Shown here one piece after another: positions 8,128-17,870 of a stretch of 64,000 bases of DNA (its first letter is position 1; every line of letters begins with the position of its first letter). The stretch lies in NCBI GenBank assembly GCA_963774415.1, contig CAVZEU010000001.1:868001-932000 (forward strand). The letters run 5' to 3'. The notes beneath the pieces were generated by a model. That model was given only the letters and a program-made list of their open reading frames with translations, did not search any database and had not been told where the DNA came from. This DNA comes from SZUA-36 sp963774415 (lineage in GTDB: Bacteria; Pseudomonadota; Gammaproteobacteria; Xanthomonadales; SZUA-36). A program made the translations under genes and the position numbers.

Positions 8128-10008
8128 TTGAACAGGACGGCTATCAGCAAAACCAAGGTCATCGCGGTGCCCGAGCACACCGTCGAGATCATTACCAATT
8201 CTGGTGAAGGCGCGCAAAAGTGCGCGCAGATATTCGGGCTGACGTGCGCCAAGATGGGTAATGGCGTCTGGACCGTGGAAATCATCCCCGCCGAGATCGA
8301 ACCGCCGCACCACACCGTGACCAGCACCTCGGGCAACATTATCCGCTTCGGTACCGACCGGGTGACCAACTGGGGCGACCAGTCGAAACTGGCCATCGCC
8401 TTCAACGAACAGGTGTGCCTGTCGCGTCATCGCCTCGACTCATTCGACGATAACTGCATCATCCTGCACGAAAGCATGTGGGAAAACCACGAGGATGAGG
8501 CCGTGCGGGAGGCTTACCGGCAGGCCATGGAGGAGATGTCCTCGAAAAACTACCGTTTCATCCCGGTCCCCATCGAAGAAGAAACGCTCAAGATCGTCGA
8601 CAACGCCCAACACGGCAAGAACATGTTCGCCCTGGGCCTGCTCGCCGAAATCTACCAGCGCGATCTCGAGATCATCGAACGCCAGGTCGCCCATATTTTT
8701 CGTTTCAAACCCGCGGAAGTGACCGAGGTCAACGTCAAGCTGGTCAAGCACGGCATGGCCTGGGCACGGGAAAACCTGGACTTCCAATTCCAAATCGAGT
8801 CCAAGGCCGCGGAAGAAAAGCGGGTGGTGATGAACGGCAACCAGGCCGCGGCCCTGGGGGCCATTGCCGCCGGTATCGAATTCTGCGCCATGTACCCGAT
8901 TACGCCGGCCACGTCGGTGTCGCATGAACTCGCGGATATCTTCGAGAATTACGGCGGCATGGTGCACCAGGCCGAAGACGAGATCGCGGCCGCCGGCGCC
9001 GCGCTGGGCGCCTCCTATGGCGGCAAGGTGTCACTGACGGTTACGTCCGGGCCCGGGCTGGCGTTGAAGACCGAATTCCTGGCCCTGGCCATCATGGTCG
9101 AAATTCCGTTGGTCGTGCTGGTGGTGCAACGCGGCGGGCCCTCGACCGGCCTGCCGACCAAGGTCGAACAGTCCGACCTGCTGGCCTCACTCTACGCACA
9201 ACCGGGCGACGCACCGCGCGTCGTCATCGCACCGCGCTCGATCGAGGAATGTTTTCACTCGATGATCACGGCGCGGCGCATCGCCGAGACCTTTCGTTGC
9301 GTCGCCATCGTCCTGACCGATGCCAACCTCGCGACCGGCGTGCAGCAATTCACGCGGCCGGAATTCGATGCGCGCTGGCAACAGGAGCCGCCGGACCTGT
9401 CACCGGTGCCGGAAGGCCTGCGGCCCTATGACTGGGACCCGGAAACAGGCCTCTCACGGCGCTTCATACCCGGCACGCCCGGCGGCCAGCACACCGTGAC
9501 CGGGCTCGCGCACGACGAGGACAGCCGTGTTTCCTACGACCCGGAAAGTAACGAGCGCGGCATAAAGATGCGCAGCCGCAAGCTGGCGGTTCTGCAGTCC
9601 ACGCTGATGCCGCCGTCGGTATTCGGTGACGAGGACGGGGACCTGCTGGTGGTGGGCTGGGGTTCGACCCAGGGCGCCATCGAGGAAGCCGTGGAAAGGG
9701 CCCGCAAGGAAGGCCGCAAGGTATCTTCCTGCCAACTCACTTTCCTGTCGCCGCTGGAACCGGGGCTGAAGGAGATATTCAGCCGTTTCGGCAAGGTCAT
9801 GACGGTCGAGATCAATTACTCCGACACCCCGGGCGATCCCTATATCAACGAGGAGACGCGCCGCTACGGGCAACTCGCCTGGTTGCTCAGGGCGCACACG
9901 CTGGTCGACATCGACTGCTGGACCAGCGTACCCGGGCAACCGCTGCGGCCCAAGGATATCTATCAATCCATCGTAAACAAGCTCGAAGCAGGAGCGTCCC
10001 ATGAGTAG
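8128..10008 (+). CDS. korA: 2-oxoglutarate/2-oxoacid:ferredoxin oxidoreductase, fused gamma-alpha subunit
   Basis: 626 residues. The N-terminal ~190 residues are the gamma (CoA-interacting) domain and, from VMNGNQAAALGAIAAGIEF near residue 235, the alpha domain with the MYPITPATSVSHELA signature and the EDEIAAAGAALGASYGG and TSGPGLALKTE motifs. With KorB it decarboxylates a 2-oxoacid to acyl-CoA and reduces ferredoxin. In anaerobic aromatic degraders such as Thauera a KorAB supplies ferredoxin to benzoyl-CoA reductase. The start is TTG at 8128, preceded by GGGAGT about nine bases upstream; no ATG is better placed. The 3' end overlaps korB by 8 bases. Substrate (2-oxoglutarate or another 2-oxoacid) cannot be settled by eye. 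Confidence 0.88.
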   Translation: MNRTAISKTKVIAVPEHTVEIITNSGEGAQKCAQIFGLTCAKMGNGVWTVEIIPAEIEPPHHTVTSTSGNIIRFGTDRVTNWGDQSKLAIAFNEQVCLSRHRLDSFDDNCIILHESMWENHEDEAVREAYRQAMEEMSSKNYRFIPVPIEEETLKIVDNAQHGKNMFALGLLAEIYQRDLEIIERQVAHIFRFKPAEVTEVNVKLVKHGMAWARENLDFQFQIESKAAEEKRVVMNGNQAAALGAIAAGIEFCAMYPITPATSVSHELADIFENYGGMVHQAEDEIAAAGAALGASYGGKVSLTVTSGPGLALKTEFLALAIMVEIPLVVLVVQRGGPSTGLPTKVEQSDLLASLYAQPGDAPRVVIAPRSIEECFHSMITARRIAETFRCVAIVLTDANLATGVQQFTRPEFDARWQQEPPDLSPVPEGLRPYDWDPETGLSRRFIPGTPGGQHTVTGLAHDEDSRVSYDPESNERGIKMRSRKLAVLQSTLMPPSVFGDEDGDLLVVGWGSTQGAIEEAVERARKEGRKVSSCQLTFLSPLEPGLKEIFSRFGKVMTVEINYSDTPGDPYINEETRRYGQLAWLLRAHTLVDIDCWTSVPGQPLRPKDIYQSIVNKLEAGASHE

Positions 10009-10954
10009 CATTGCCATTTCCCTGTTGGATGTCGCGGACGACGCGTCGCCCTGCCTGGCGGCGGAGGATTATCAGACCCGCCCGGGCAAATGGTGCGCCG
10101 GTTGCGGCGACTTCGGCGCCCTCAACGCGGTCAAGCGCCTGCTGGCCAAGGAACAGCTCAGACCCGAGAAGATGGCGTTCATTTCCGGGATCGGTTGTTC
10201 CAGCCGCTTCCCGCACTATGTCAACGCATATGGTTTTCACGGCATCCACGGCCGTGCGCTGACCATCGCCACGGGGCTCAAGCTGACGCGGCCGGAGCTG
10301 GACGTATTCGTGGTCATGGGTGACGGCGACTGCACCTCCATCGGCGCCGGGCACTGGATCCATGCCACGCGCTACAACCCCAACCTGACGGTGCTGATGC
10401 TGGACAACAACATTTATGGACTGACCAAAAAGCAGACCTCGCCGACCACGCCGCAGGGGTATAATTCGTTCACCACGCCACGCGGTTCGTGGCTGCCGGC
10501 ACTGGATCCGCTGCAGGCGACGCTGGGAATCAGCAACGCATCGTTCGTCGCGCAAACCGCCGACTGGGTGCCCGCGCACCTCTACGCGACACTGCAGGTC
10601 GCCTATGCCCACAAGGGCTTCTCCTTCGTCCGCATCCTGCAGCGCTGCCCGAAATTCACCGCGGACGTCTTTGCCGACAACGTCAAGAACCCGGACAACA
10701 CCGAACTGCTGGTACACAAGGACGGCGTTGACGAACCGAGCCTGGAAAAACTGTTCAAGGCGCGCCGCGAGCACGACCCGAAAGACATCGACCAGGCCCG
10801 CTCGCTGGCGGAGCGGACCGACAAGCTGCGCCTCGGCGTGTTCTTCCGCGATGAAACCTGCCCGGTCTATGACGAAATCCGCGCCGTGAGCCCGGTTTCG
10901 GCTGAGGAAAAAGTCCGCCGGCTGAATAAGGAGTTCGACCGCTATGCCGTCTGA
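10001..10954 (+). CDS. korB: 2-oxoglutarate/2-oxoacid:ferredoxin oxidoreductase, beta subunit
   Basis: 317-residue thiamine-diphosphate-binding subunit that also carries a [4Fe-4S] cluster. The TPP motif runs from GDGDCTSIGAGHWIHA to LDNNIYGLT. The four cluster ligands expected in this family are visible: WCAGC near residue 31-34, GIGC, and RCPKF. The cluster passes electrons from the TPP intermediate to ferredoxin. It overlaps korA by 8 bases and the next gene by 11, so translation is coupled. Function follows confidently from family; the identity of the oxoacid does not. Confidence 0.9.
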   Translation: MSSIAISLLDVADDASPCLAAEDYQTRPGKWCAGCGDFGALNAVKRLLAKEQLRPEKMAFISGIGCSSRFPHYVNAYGFHGIHGRALTIATGLKLTRPELDVFVVMGDGDCTSIGAGHWIHATRYNPNLTVLMLDNNIYGLTKKQTSPTTPQGYNSFTTPRGSWLPALDPLQATLGISNASFVAQTADWVPAHLYATLQVAYAHKGFSFVRILQRCPKFTADVFADNVKNPDNTELLVHKDGVDEPSLEKLFKARREHDPKDIDQARSLAERTDKLRLGVFFRDETCPVYDEIRAVSPVSAEEKVRRLNKEFDRYAV

Positions 10955-11918
10955 AGAAAGAAAGGAACTGGCGCTGCAGGCCATCAGGCCGCGCATTGAC
11001 GTTTTTCAATCGGCGCTGACCGTTACCATCAACCAGGTACAGGCGCTGCTGGTGGGCGCGGGCGAATCCAGCGAGGATCAATCAGCCGCGCTCGGCAAGT
11101 TCGCGCAGGGCAAGGTCGACTTCGGCCGTTTCGCCTCCTTCACCCGCCGCAGCGCCCACATCGAGCCGGAGACCGCGGGCCCGGTCAGAACCGCCCACGA
11201 GGTACTGAAATCGCTGCTGGCCCAGGGCGACGACCTCTTCATACTCGAGACGAAGCCCGGCGAGGCGCTCGCCGAGCAAGTCGGCGCCCGGCTCGCGCAC
11301 ATCGGACGCGCGTTCGCGGCCGCCCGCGTGGTGGACCTGGCGAAAAGCGGCGCCTACAAGGAAGACAAACACGCCATTACCCTGTCCGGCTTCCCCTACG
11401 CGCAATGGAACAGCTCGGAACGGGCGCTGGCGCCGGGCATGCTGATCGAGGTGCCGGGCGAAGACTTCACGCCTTCGGCGATCGTACCGCTGCTTGATGC
11501 CAATATGAAAATCGTGTTCAACGTTTTGGGCGATGCACCGGCGGCGGCCCTGTCGAGGGTCATTTCGCCGGGTGTGTTCGTGCAACAGGAGATTGCCGAC
11601 GCCAACCTCGACGCGTTCGCCGCGTACAAGGGCATCGCCGTCGCCGCCTACCTGCCCGAGACCGCCGTCAGCTTTGTCCATGACCCGTCGGCGGGCACCA
11701 CCGTCTACGATCATTTTGTCTCGCTCACATTTCCCAAAGAGGTGAGAAAGCGCGCCATCGGCGGCATCAGCCCGGCGCAACAGGCCGAAGACTACGCGCT
11801 GCTGGAATCCCTCGCCGTGCCGCCCGAACTGCAGGGCGACGCCGCCTCGGACCCGGCCGGCAAATTGTCCGCGTGGCTGTTGAGCCAGACCAACCTGTCG
11901 GACCTGTCCGCCTCCTGA
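10944..11918 (+). CDS. Protein of unknown function in the kor-rnf series
   Basis: 324 residues, not recognised. It overlaps korB by 11 bases, so it is made together with it. There is no signal peptide, membrane segment or cysteine, which is notable in a run of Fe-S proteins and rules out a cluster of its own. The N-terminal third looks helical (from LALQAIRPRIDVF to VQALL), and the central part has alternating hydrophobic strands (MLIEVPGEDFTPSAIVPLL, KIVFNVLG, KGIAVAAYLP), suggesting an alpha/beta globular domain. It may be an assembly, regulatory or docking factor for the oxidoreductase; that is only guilt by association. Confidence 0.75.
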   Translation: MPSEERKELALQAIRPRIDVFQSALTVTINQVQALLVGAGESSEDQSAALGKFAQGKVDFGRFASFTRRSAHIEPETAGPVRTAHEVLKSLLAQGDDLFILETKPGEALAEQVGARLAHIGRAFAAARVVDLAKSGAYKEDKHAITLSGFPYAQWNSSERALAPGMLIEVPGEDFTPSAIVPLLDANMKIVFNVLGDAPAAALSRVISPGVFVQQEIADANLDAFAAYKGIAVAAYLPETAVSFVHDPSAGTTVYDHFVSLTFPKEVRKRAIGGISPAQQAEDYALLESLAVPPELQGDAASDPAGKLSAWLLSQTNLSDLSAS

Positions 11919-11976
11919 GCGATATGCGAATCCTCATCGACATGGACCATTCTTCAACGGCGCAAGGGACACGGCG

Positions 11977-12828
11977 ATGAATGGCCTGCTCATACTCGAA
12001 TCTGCCCTGATACTCGGTGGGGTCGGGCTGTTTTTCGGTTTCCTGATCGCGCTGGCGAACAGGAAGCTGAAAGTCTGGGAGGACCCCCGTATCGACGAGG
12101 TCGAACAACTGCTTCCCGGCACCAATTGCGGCGCCTGCGGTCAACCCGGCTGCCGCGCGTTCGCGGAGGCCGTGGTGGGCGGCACGCAACAGCCGTCCGG
12201 CTGCACCGTGATGGGCCCGGACGACCGCCAGGAAGTGGCCGACTACCTGGGCGTGGAAGCGGGTGAAGCCAGCAAGCGCGTGGCCCGCCTGCTGTGCGCC
12301 GGCGGCCGCAACGAGGCCGTGCGCAATTCGGATTATTCCGGCTATGACAGCTGCACCGCGGCGGCGGCCGTCGCCGGGGGCGGCAAGGCCTGTACCTGGG
12401 GCTGTCTCGGCCTGGGCGATTGCGAAACGGCCTGCCTGCTGGACGCGATCTATATGAACGACGACGAGCTGCCGGTCGTGATTCCTGAACGCTGCACGGC
12501 CTGCAACGATTGCGTCGTCGCCTGCCCCAAGGATCTGTTCCAGTTGATGCCGATCGAACAGAAACTCATCGTCCAGTGCAAGAATCTTTTACACGGCGAC
12601 GCTGCCGTTGACCTCTGCAGCGTGGCCTGCAATGCATGCAACAGGTGCGTCGCTGACGCGCAACCCGGCGTGATCGAATTGATCGACAACCTGGCCGTGA
12701 TCAATTACGACAAGAACGACCTGACCAGTCCGGATGCCATCTCGCGTTGTCCCACCGGCGCGATCGTCTGGGTCGAAGGACAGCAGTTCGCCGAACGCGC
12801 ACCGGAATTGGAGAGAAAAGCCGTATGA
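11977..12828 (+). CDS. rnfB: Rnf complex subunit RnfB (long, multi-cluster type)
   Basis: 283 residues. An N-terminal membrane anchor (about residues 5-25, ILESALILGGVGLFFGF) is followed by the RnfB Fe-S domain LLPGTNCGACGQPGCRAFAEA, then a cysteine-dense ferredoxin portion with CTACNDCVVACP and a further CSVACNACNRC set. RnfB is the entry point where ferredoxin meets the membrane-bound Rnf complex, which couples ferredoxin:NAD+ electron flow to ion movement. Here it is separated from rnfC by the large PFOR-like gene, whose ATG overlaps the rnfB stop (ATGA). In most genomes rnfB sits directly with the other rnf genes. Confidence 0.88.
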   Translation: MNGLLILESALILGGVGLFFGFLIALANRKLKVWEDPRIDEVEQLLPGTNCGACGQPGCRAFAEAVVGGTQQPSGCTVMGPDDRQEVADYLGVEAGEASKRVARLLCAGGRNEAVRNSDYSGYDSCTAAAAVAGGGKACTWGCLGLGDCETACLLDAIYMNDDELPVVIPERCTACNDCVVACPKDLFQLMPIEQKLIVQCKNLLHGDAAVDLCSVACNACNRCVADAQPGVIELIDNLAVINYDKNDLTSPDAISRCPTGAIVWVEGQQFAERAPELERKAV

Positions 12829-15800
12829 AACCCCGCAAGAAGGCCCGCGACCAACAGCAGGCGAAATACCCCGGAATATTCAAAACCGATGACGGCAGCG
12901 CGGCCGTCGTAGCCATGGAAACCGCCGCCAGCGAGGCGGCCGGCGCCTACCCGATCACGCCGTCTACGCAAATGGGCGAAGGCTGGGCCATGGCTGTCGC
13001 GCGCGGCAACAAGAACGTCAACGGCCGCAGCCTGATTTTCTTCGAGCCCGAGGGCGAACACGCCGCGGCCGGCGTCACGGCGGGCATGAGCATGGTCGGC
13101 CTGCGCTCGACCAACTTTTCCAGTGGCCAGGGTATCGCCTACATGCACGAGTCGCTGTACGCGGCGGTGGGCAAGCGCCTGACCTATGTCCTGAACGTGG
13201 CCTGCCGGGCGATGACCAAGCACTCGCTCAACGTGCACGCCGGACACGACGACTACCACGCCGTCGACGACACCGGATTTTTCCAGTTGTTCGCCAAGGA
13301 CGTGCAGTCCGTCGCCGATCTCAACCTCATCGCGCACCGTATCGCCGAGATGTCCCTGAACCCGGGCATCTGCGCCCAGGACGGCTTCCTCACCAGCCAC
13401 GTTATCGAGTCGTTCCTGCAGCCCGAACGGGAACTGATCAAGGAATACCTCGGCGACCCGGCCGATATCATCGCTACCCCCACGGCGGCGCAGCGGGCCG
13501 TGTTCGGCGAAAAGCGCAGGCGCATCCCGGAGCTTTACAATTTCGATTACCCGGCCATGCTCGGCGTGGTGCAAAACCAGGAGAGTTACGCCCAGGGCGT
13601 GGCCGCCCAGCGGCCCTTCTATTTCGACCACGTGCCGGCGCTGGCAGACGAGGCGATGCTCGCTTTCGAGACGCTGACCGGCCGCCGTTACCGCCGCATC
13701 ATGGGTTACCGGCTCGATGACGCCGACTATGTCATCGTCGGCCAGGGCTCGGTAGTCTGTAACGCCGAGGTGGTCGCCGACCATCTACGCAAGGAGCGCG
13801 GTCTCAAGGTCGGTGTGCTGAACATGGTCATGTTTCGACCGTTCCCCGCGGACCTGGTCTCACAAATGCTGGCCGGCAAGAAGGCCGTGGTGGTACTGGA
13901 GCGCACCGACCAGCCGATGGCGGTCGAACTGCCGATGCTGCGGGAAATCCGGGCCGCGATGGGCCAGGCGGTTGAAAACGGCCGCGCGGCCAACGGCTCC
14001 AACGAGTTGCCCTACCCCGGCCTGGCTGCGCTGAAAGCCGACCAGGTGCCCGATTTCTACTCCGGTTGTTTCGGCCTCGGCAGCCGCGACCTGCAACCCG
14101 GCGATATCGTCGCCGCGGTGGACAACATGCTCAAGGGCGGGCGCAAACAGCGGCGCTTCTACCTCGGTATCGACTTTATCCGCAAAGGCACGCGCCAGCC
14201 GAAAATGCAGATCTGGCAGGAGAAGATCCTCGTCGACTATCCGCACGTCGCCGAACTGGCGCTGACGTCGAGCGGGAACCTGAACCTTTACCCCGACGAC
14301 TCGCTGGAACTGCGCATCCACTCGGTAGGCGGCTGGGGCGCGATCACGATGGGTAAAAACCTGGCCATGACCGCGGGCGAACTGCTCGGGCTGAACATCA
14401 AGGCCAACCCAAAGTACGGTTCCGAGAAGAAAGGCCAACCGACCACGTTCTACGCGATGCTCTCGAAGGAGCCGCTGCGGCTCAACTGCGAACTCAAGAA
14501 CGTCAATGTCGTACTCTCGCCCGACCCGCACGTATTCCAGCACTCCAACCCGCTGGCGGGCCTGTGCGAGGGTGGCGTGTTCATCATCCAGAGCGAACTC
14601 GAGGGCGAAGAACTCTGGAACAGCTTCCCCAAGACCGCGCAGAAGACCATCCGCGACATGAAACTCAGGGTCTACGCGGTGGACGGTTTCAATATCGCCC
14701 TGGCCGAGGCCTCCAAGGCGGAACTGCGTTTCCGCATGCAGGGCGTCGCTTTCATGGGCGCCTTTTTCAGGGCCGCGCCCCTGATGGACAACTACGGCCT
14801 GACGCGCGAACGCCTGTTCGAAGGCATCCGCAAGCAGCTGAACAAGAAGTTCGGTCATCTCGGCGAAGCCGTCGTCGAGGACAACATGCGCGTCATTTCG
14901 CGCGGTTTCGACGAGGTCCGGGTTCTCGAGCCCGACGAATACGAAGACCAGGGGCACGAAGAACTGCTGCCGCTGATTCCGCGCGCGATGGCCGGAATCC
15001 AGGCCACCGCCGGCATCGGCAACCAGGCGGACTTCTGGAACCAGGTGTGCGTGCAGTACAAGACCGGCCAGGATCCGATCGCCGATCCGTTCACGGCTAT
15101 CAGCGCGATCCCGGCCGCCACCTCGAGCATGCGCGACATGTCGGCGGTGCGTTTCAATGTGCCTGAATTCATTGCGGAAAAGTGCACCGGCTGCGGCAAA
15201 TGCTGGACCCAATGCCCCGATTCCGCGATTCCGGGCGTGGTCTCGAGCGTCGAGGAAGTCCTGGAAGCCGCCGTCAGGACCATTGCCACGCCGCAAAAGC
15301 CGCTGGCAAGGTTCTCGCAAACCATCAGGAACCTCGGCCGCGAATGCCGCAAGCTGATCGCGAGCGGCACTTTCAAGAATTTCGCCGCGGTCCTGGCGCA
15401 GGCCTATGCCTCGGTCGCCGACAAGTCCAACTGGGACGCGGCCCGGCGCGAGGAAATAGACGCCGAATACAACCTGGTCTATGCGGCCCTGGCCGACTTT
15501 CCGCTGGCCAAGACGGCGCCGTTTTTCGATCTGCCCGAAAGCAAAAAGAAGGGCTCCGGCGGCCTGCTCTCGATCACCGTCAACCCGGAAACCTGCAAGG
15601 GCTGCGACATCTGCGTGGCCGTCTGCGCCGACGGCGCGCTGCTAAGCGTGCGCCAGACCGAAGAGCGCCAGGCCACGCTGGAAGCGAACTGGGAGGTGTG
15701 GAACAACCTGCCCGAAACCGACGACCAGTACATCAAGATATCCTCGCTCGACGAGGGCATCGGCGTCATGCCGTCATTGCTATTGAAGCAAAGCAACTAC

Positions 15801-17870
15801 CTGTCGATGATGGGCGGTGACGGCGCCTGCATGGGTTGCGGCGAAAAGACCACGCTGCACCTGCTGCTGTCCACCGTCAATGCCTTCATGGGGCCGCGCG
15901 TGGAAGCACACGTCAAGAACCTCGGCCGCATGATCATTGAACTGGACAAGAAGGCCCACGAACTGCTGGTCTCGGAAACCGACCTGGCAGAGATTCCCGC
16001 GGATAACGAGGACCTGTCCCTGCACCTGAGCGGCGAAAAGAAGGAGCGGGTGCTGCTGCTGCGCAAGAGCATCGACGAGTTGAAAGACCTCAAGTGGCGC
16101 TACGAGGAAGGCCCCAGCGGCCGCGGGCGCGCCCGCCTCGGTTTCTCGAACTCGACCGGCTGCAGTTCGGTCTGGGGCTCGTCCTACCCTTACAATCCCT
16201 ACCCGTTCCCATGGGTCAACCACCTGTTCCAGGATGCACCGTCCGTGGCCGTGGGTATATTCGAAGGGCATATGCGCAAGATGGCGGATGGCTTCGTCAG
16301 CATGCGCCGGGCCGAAAAACTGCTCGACGACAGCTACGACGCGGAAACCGACGAAGCTTTCTTCGGCGACTTCGAGTGGCAGCAATTCAGTGATGAAGAA
16401 TTCAAGCTCTGCCCACCGCTGTTCGCCGTGGGCGGTGACGGTGCGATGATGGACATCGGCTTCCAGAACCTGTCGCGCGTCATGGCGACGAACAAGCCAA
16501 TCCGCATCGTCGTCGTCGACACGCAGGTGTATTCGAACACCGGCGGCCAGGCCTGCACCTCCGGTTTCACCAGCCAGGTTTCCGACATGGCCGAGTACGG
16601 CATGGAGCACCACGGCAAGGAAGAGACACGCAAGGAACTGGCGCTGATCGCGATGGCGCACCGCGGCGTGTTCGTGATGCAGTCGTCGCAGGCGACCCCG
16701 TCGCACCTGATCCAGAACGTACTGCGGGGCCTGCAGGTCAGGCGGCCGTCGCTGTTCATCCTCAATACCCCCTGCCCGCCCGAGTGGGGACTGGCGGATT
16801 TCGGCGCGCCGGATGCCGCCAAGCTGGCGCTGGAAAGCCGGGCGGTGCCGAACATCGTCTTCGACCCCGACCGCGGCACGACCTTCTCCGAGCGGCTCGA
16901 CCTGGACGGCAACCCGTCTCCGCTGGACACCTGGACCACCTACGAACTGACCTATGTCGACGACGAAGGCGAAGAGCAGAAAATGGCCCTGCCGCTGACC
17001 ATCGCCGACTGGGCGCTGGGCGAAGCCCGCTTCCGCAAGCACTTCAGCAAGCCCCGGGACGAGGAGGAACTGGTACCGTTCCATGAATTCATGGCCATGG
17101 CCGAAGAGGACCGCGAAGGCCTGACACCGTTCATCTACACGCTCGATGCCGAGAAGCACCTGAGCAAAACAACCGTTTCGGATGAGATCGTCAAACTCGC
17201 CGCCGAGCGCATGGCTCACTGGGCACAGCTCAAGGAGTTGTCCGGGATCGACGTATCGGAAAACATGCGCGAAGCGGTCACCGGCAATCTCAACGAAGAA
17301 CTGGAAACAAAACTCACGGCCCTGCGCAACGACTACGAAGCCAAGATTGCGCAGATTACGTCCCAGTATCCACAACTGATCGCCAGGCGTCTGGCGGAAG
17401 GCCTGCTGCAATCGAGCGCCAACGAAACCGTGGCGGAATTGCTCGAGAAGGCACAGAACTGGGACGGGCCAGCATTTGCCGCGCCGGCTGCGGTCGAGAT
17501 CACCGCCGCGCCCGCGCTGACCAACGTCAGCACCACACCGGCCGAGGCCCAGGCCGGGGCGCAGGTGGCTGCGCCCGCACCGGCGCCGGCAACCACGGAC
17601 GACGAAGAAGAAGACTTCGTCGGCAACGAACCCTATATCGATACGATTCGATGCACGTCCTGTGATGATTGTCTCAAGGTGAATCCGAAGCTGTTCGTCT
17701 ACAACGCGGACCAGCAGGCCGAAATCGGGGACCCCCGGGCCGGCACCTACAAGCAACTCGTGGTCGCTGCCGAGGGTTGCCCGGCGGAATGCATCCACCC
17801 GGGAGATCCGCTGGATCCGAACGAGAAAGGTTTGGACAAGCTGATCAAGCGGGCCGAGCCCTTCAACTAG
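12825..17870 (+). CDS. Giant pyruvate:ferredoxin oxidoreductase-like protein with C-terminal ferredoxin domain
   Basis: 1681 residues against about 1170-1200 for usual NifJ. In order: alpha domain with AAGAYPITPSTQMGE; gamma domain with HSVGGWGAITMGKNLA (about residue 500); ferredoxin motifs CTGCGKCWTQCP (Cys787 on) and CKGCDICVAVC (Cys924 on); the TPP beta domain with CMGCGEKT (Cys1002) and GGDGAMMDIGFQNLSRV (from residue 1203); a long charged region; an Ala/Pro-rich linker (about 1548-1595); and a last ferredoxin-like domain with CTSCDDC from Cys1610 plus CPAEC. The start is the ATG at 12825, overlapping the rnfB stop by 4 bases; an in-frame ATG at 12747 would add an Arg-rich head. It should oxidise a 2-oxoacid and reduce ferredoxin, perhaps handing electrons to RnfB directly. 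The TAG stop coincides with the CTAG end of a MITE-like element. Confidence 0.85.
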   Translation: MKPRKKARDQQQAKYPGIFKTDDGSAAVVAMETAASEAAGAYPITPSTQMGEGWAMAVARGNKNVNGRSLIFFEPEGEHAAAGVTAGMSMVGLRSTNFSSGQGIAYMHESLYAAVGKRLTYVLNVACRAMTKHSLNVHAGHDDYHAVDDTGFFQLFAKDVQSVADLNLIAHRIAEMSLNPGICAQDGFLTSHVIESFLQPERELIKEYLGDPADIIATPTAAQRAVFGEKRRRIPELYNFDYPAMLGVVQNQESYAQGVAAQRPFYFDHVPALADEAMLAFETLTGRRYRRIMGYRLDDADYVIVGQGSVVCNAEVVADHLRKERGLKVGVLNMVMFRPFPADLVSQMLAGKKAVVVLERTDQPMAVELPMLREIRAAMGQAVENGRAANGSNELPYPGLAALKADQVPDFYSGCFGLGSRDLQPGDIVAAVDNMLKGGRKQRRFYLGIDFIRKGTRQPKMQIWQEKILVDYPHVAELALTSSGNLNLYPDDSLELRIHSVGGWGAITMGKNLAMTAGELLGLNIKANPKYGSEKKGQPTTFYAMLSKEPLRLNCELKNVNVVLSPDPHVFQHSNPLAGLCEGGVFIIQSELEGEELWNSFPKTAQKTIRDMKLRVYAVDGFNIALAEASKAELRFRMQGVAFMGAFFRAAPLMDNYGLTRERLFEGIRKQLNKKFGHLGEAVVEDNMRVISRGFDEVRVLEPDEYEDQGHEELLPLIPRAMAGIQATAGIGNQADFWNQVCVQYKTGQDPIADPFTAISAIPAATSSMRDMSAVRFNVPEFIAEKCTGCGKCWTQCPDSAIPGVVSSVEEVLEAAVRTIATPQKPLARFSQTIRNLGRECRKLIASGTFKNFAAVLAQAYASVADKSNWDAARREEIDAEYNLVYAALADFPLAKTAPFFDLPESKKKGSGGLLSITVNPETCKGCDICVAVCADGALLSVRQTEERQATLEANWEVWNNLPETDDQYIKISSLDEGIGVMPSLLLKQSNYLSMMGGDGACMGCGEKTTLHLLLSTVNAFMGPRVEAHVKNLGRMIIELDKKAHELLVSETDLAEIPADNEDLSLHLSGEKKERVLLLRKSIDELKDLKWRYEEGPSGRGRARLGFSNSTGCSSVWGSSYPYNPYPFPWVNHLFQDAPSVAVGIFEGHMRKMADGFVSMRRAEKLLDDSYDAETDEAFFGDFEWQQFSDEEFKLCPPLFAVGGDGAMMDIGFQNLSRVMATNKPIRIVVVDTQVYSNTGGQACTSGFTSQVSDMAEYGMEHHGKEETRKELALIAMAHRGVFVMQSSQATPSHLIQNVLRGLQVRRPSLFILNTPCPPEWGLADFGAPDAAKLALESRAVPNIVFDPDRGTTFSERLDLDGNPSPLDTWTTYELTYVDDEGEEQKMALPLTIADWALGEARFRKHFSKPRDEEELVPFHEFMAMAEEDREGLTPFIYTLDAEKHLSKTTVSDEIVKLAAERMAHWAQLKELSGIDVSENMREAVTGNLNEELETKLTALRNDYEAKIAQITSQYPQLIARRLAEGLLQSSANETVAELLEKAQNWDGPAFAAPAAVEITAAPALTNVSTTPAEAQAGAQVAAPAPAPATTDDEEEDFVGNEPYIDTIRCTSCDDCLKVNPKLFVYNADQQAEIGDPRAGTYKQLVVAAEGCPAECIHPGDPLDPNEKGLDKLIKRAEPFN

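Noticed and set aside
15780..17798. A 672-codon open frame on the minus strand
   Set aside because: Antisense of the PFOR-like gene, whose own frame shows clear TPP and Fe-S motifs.
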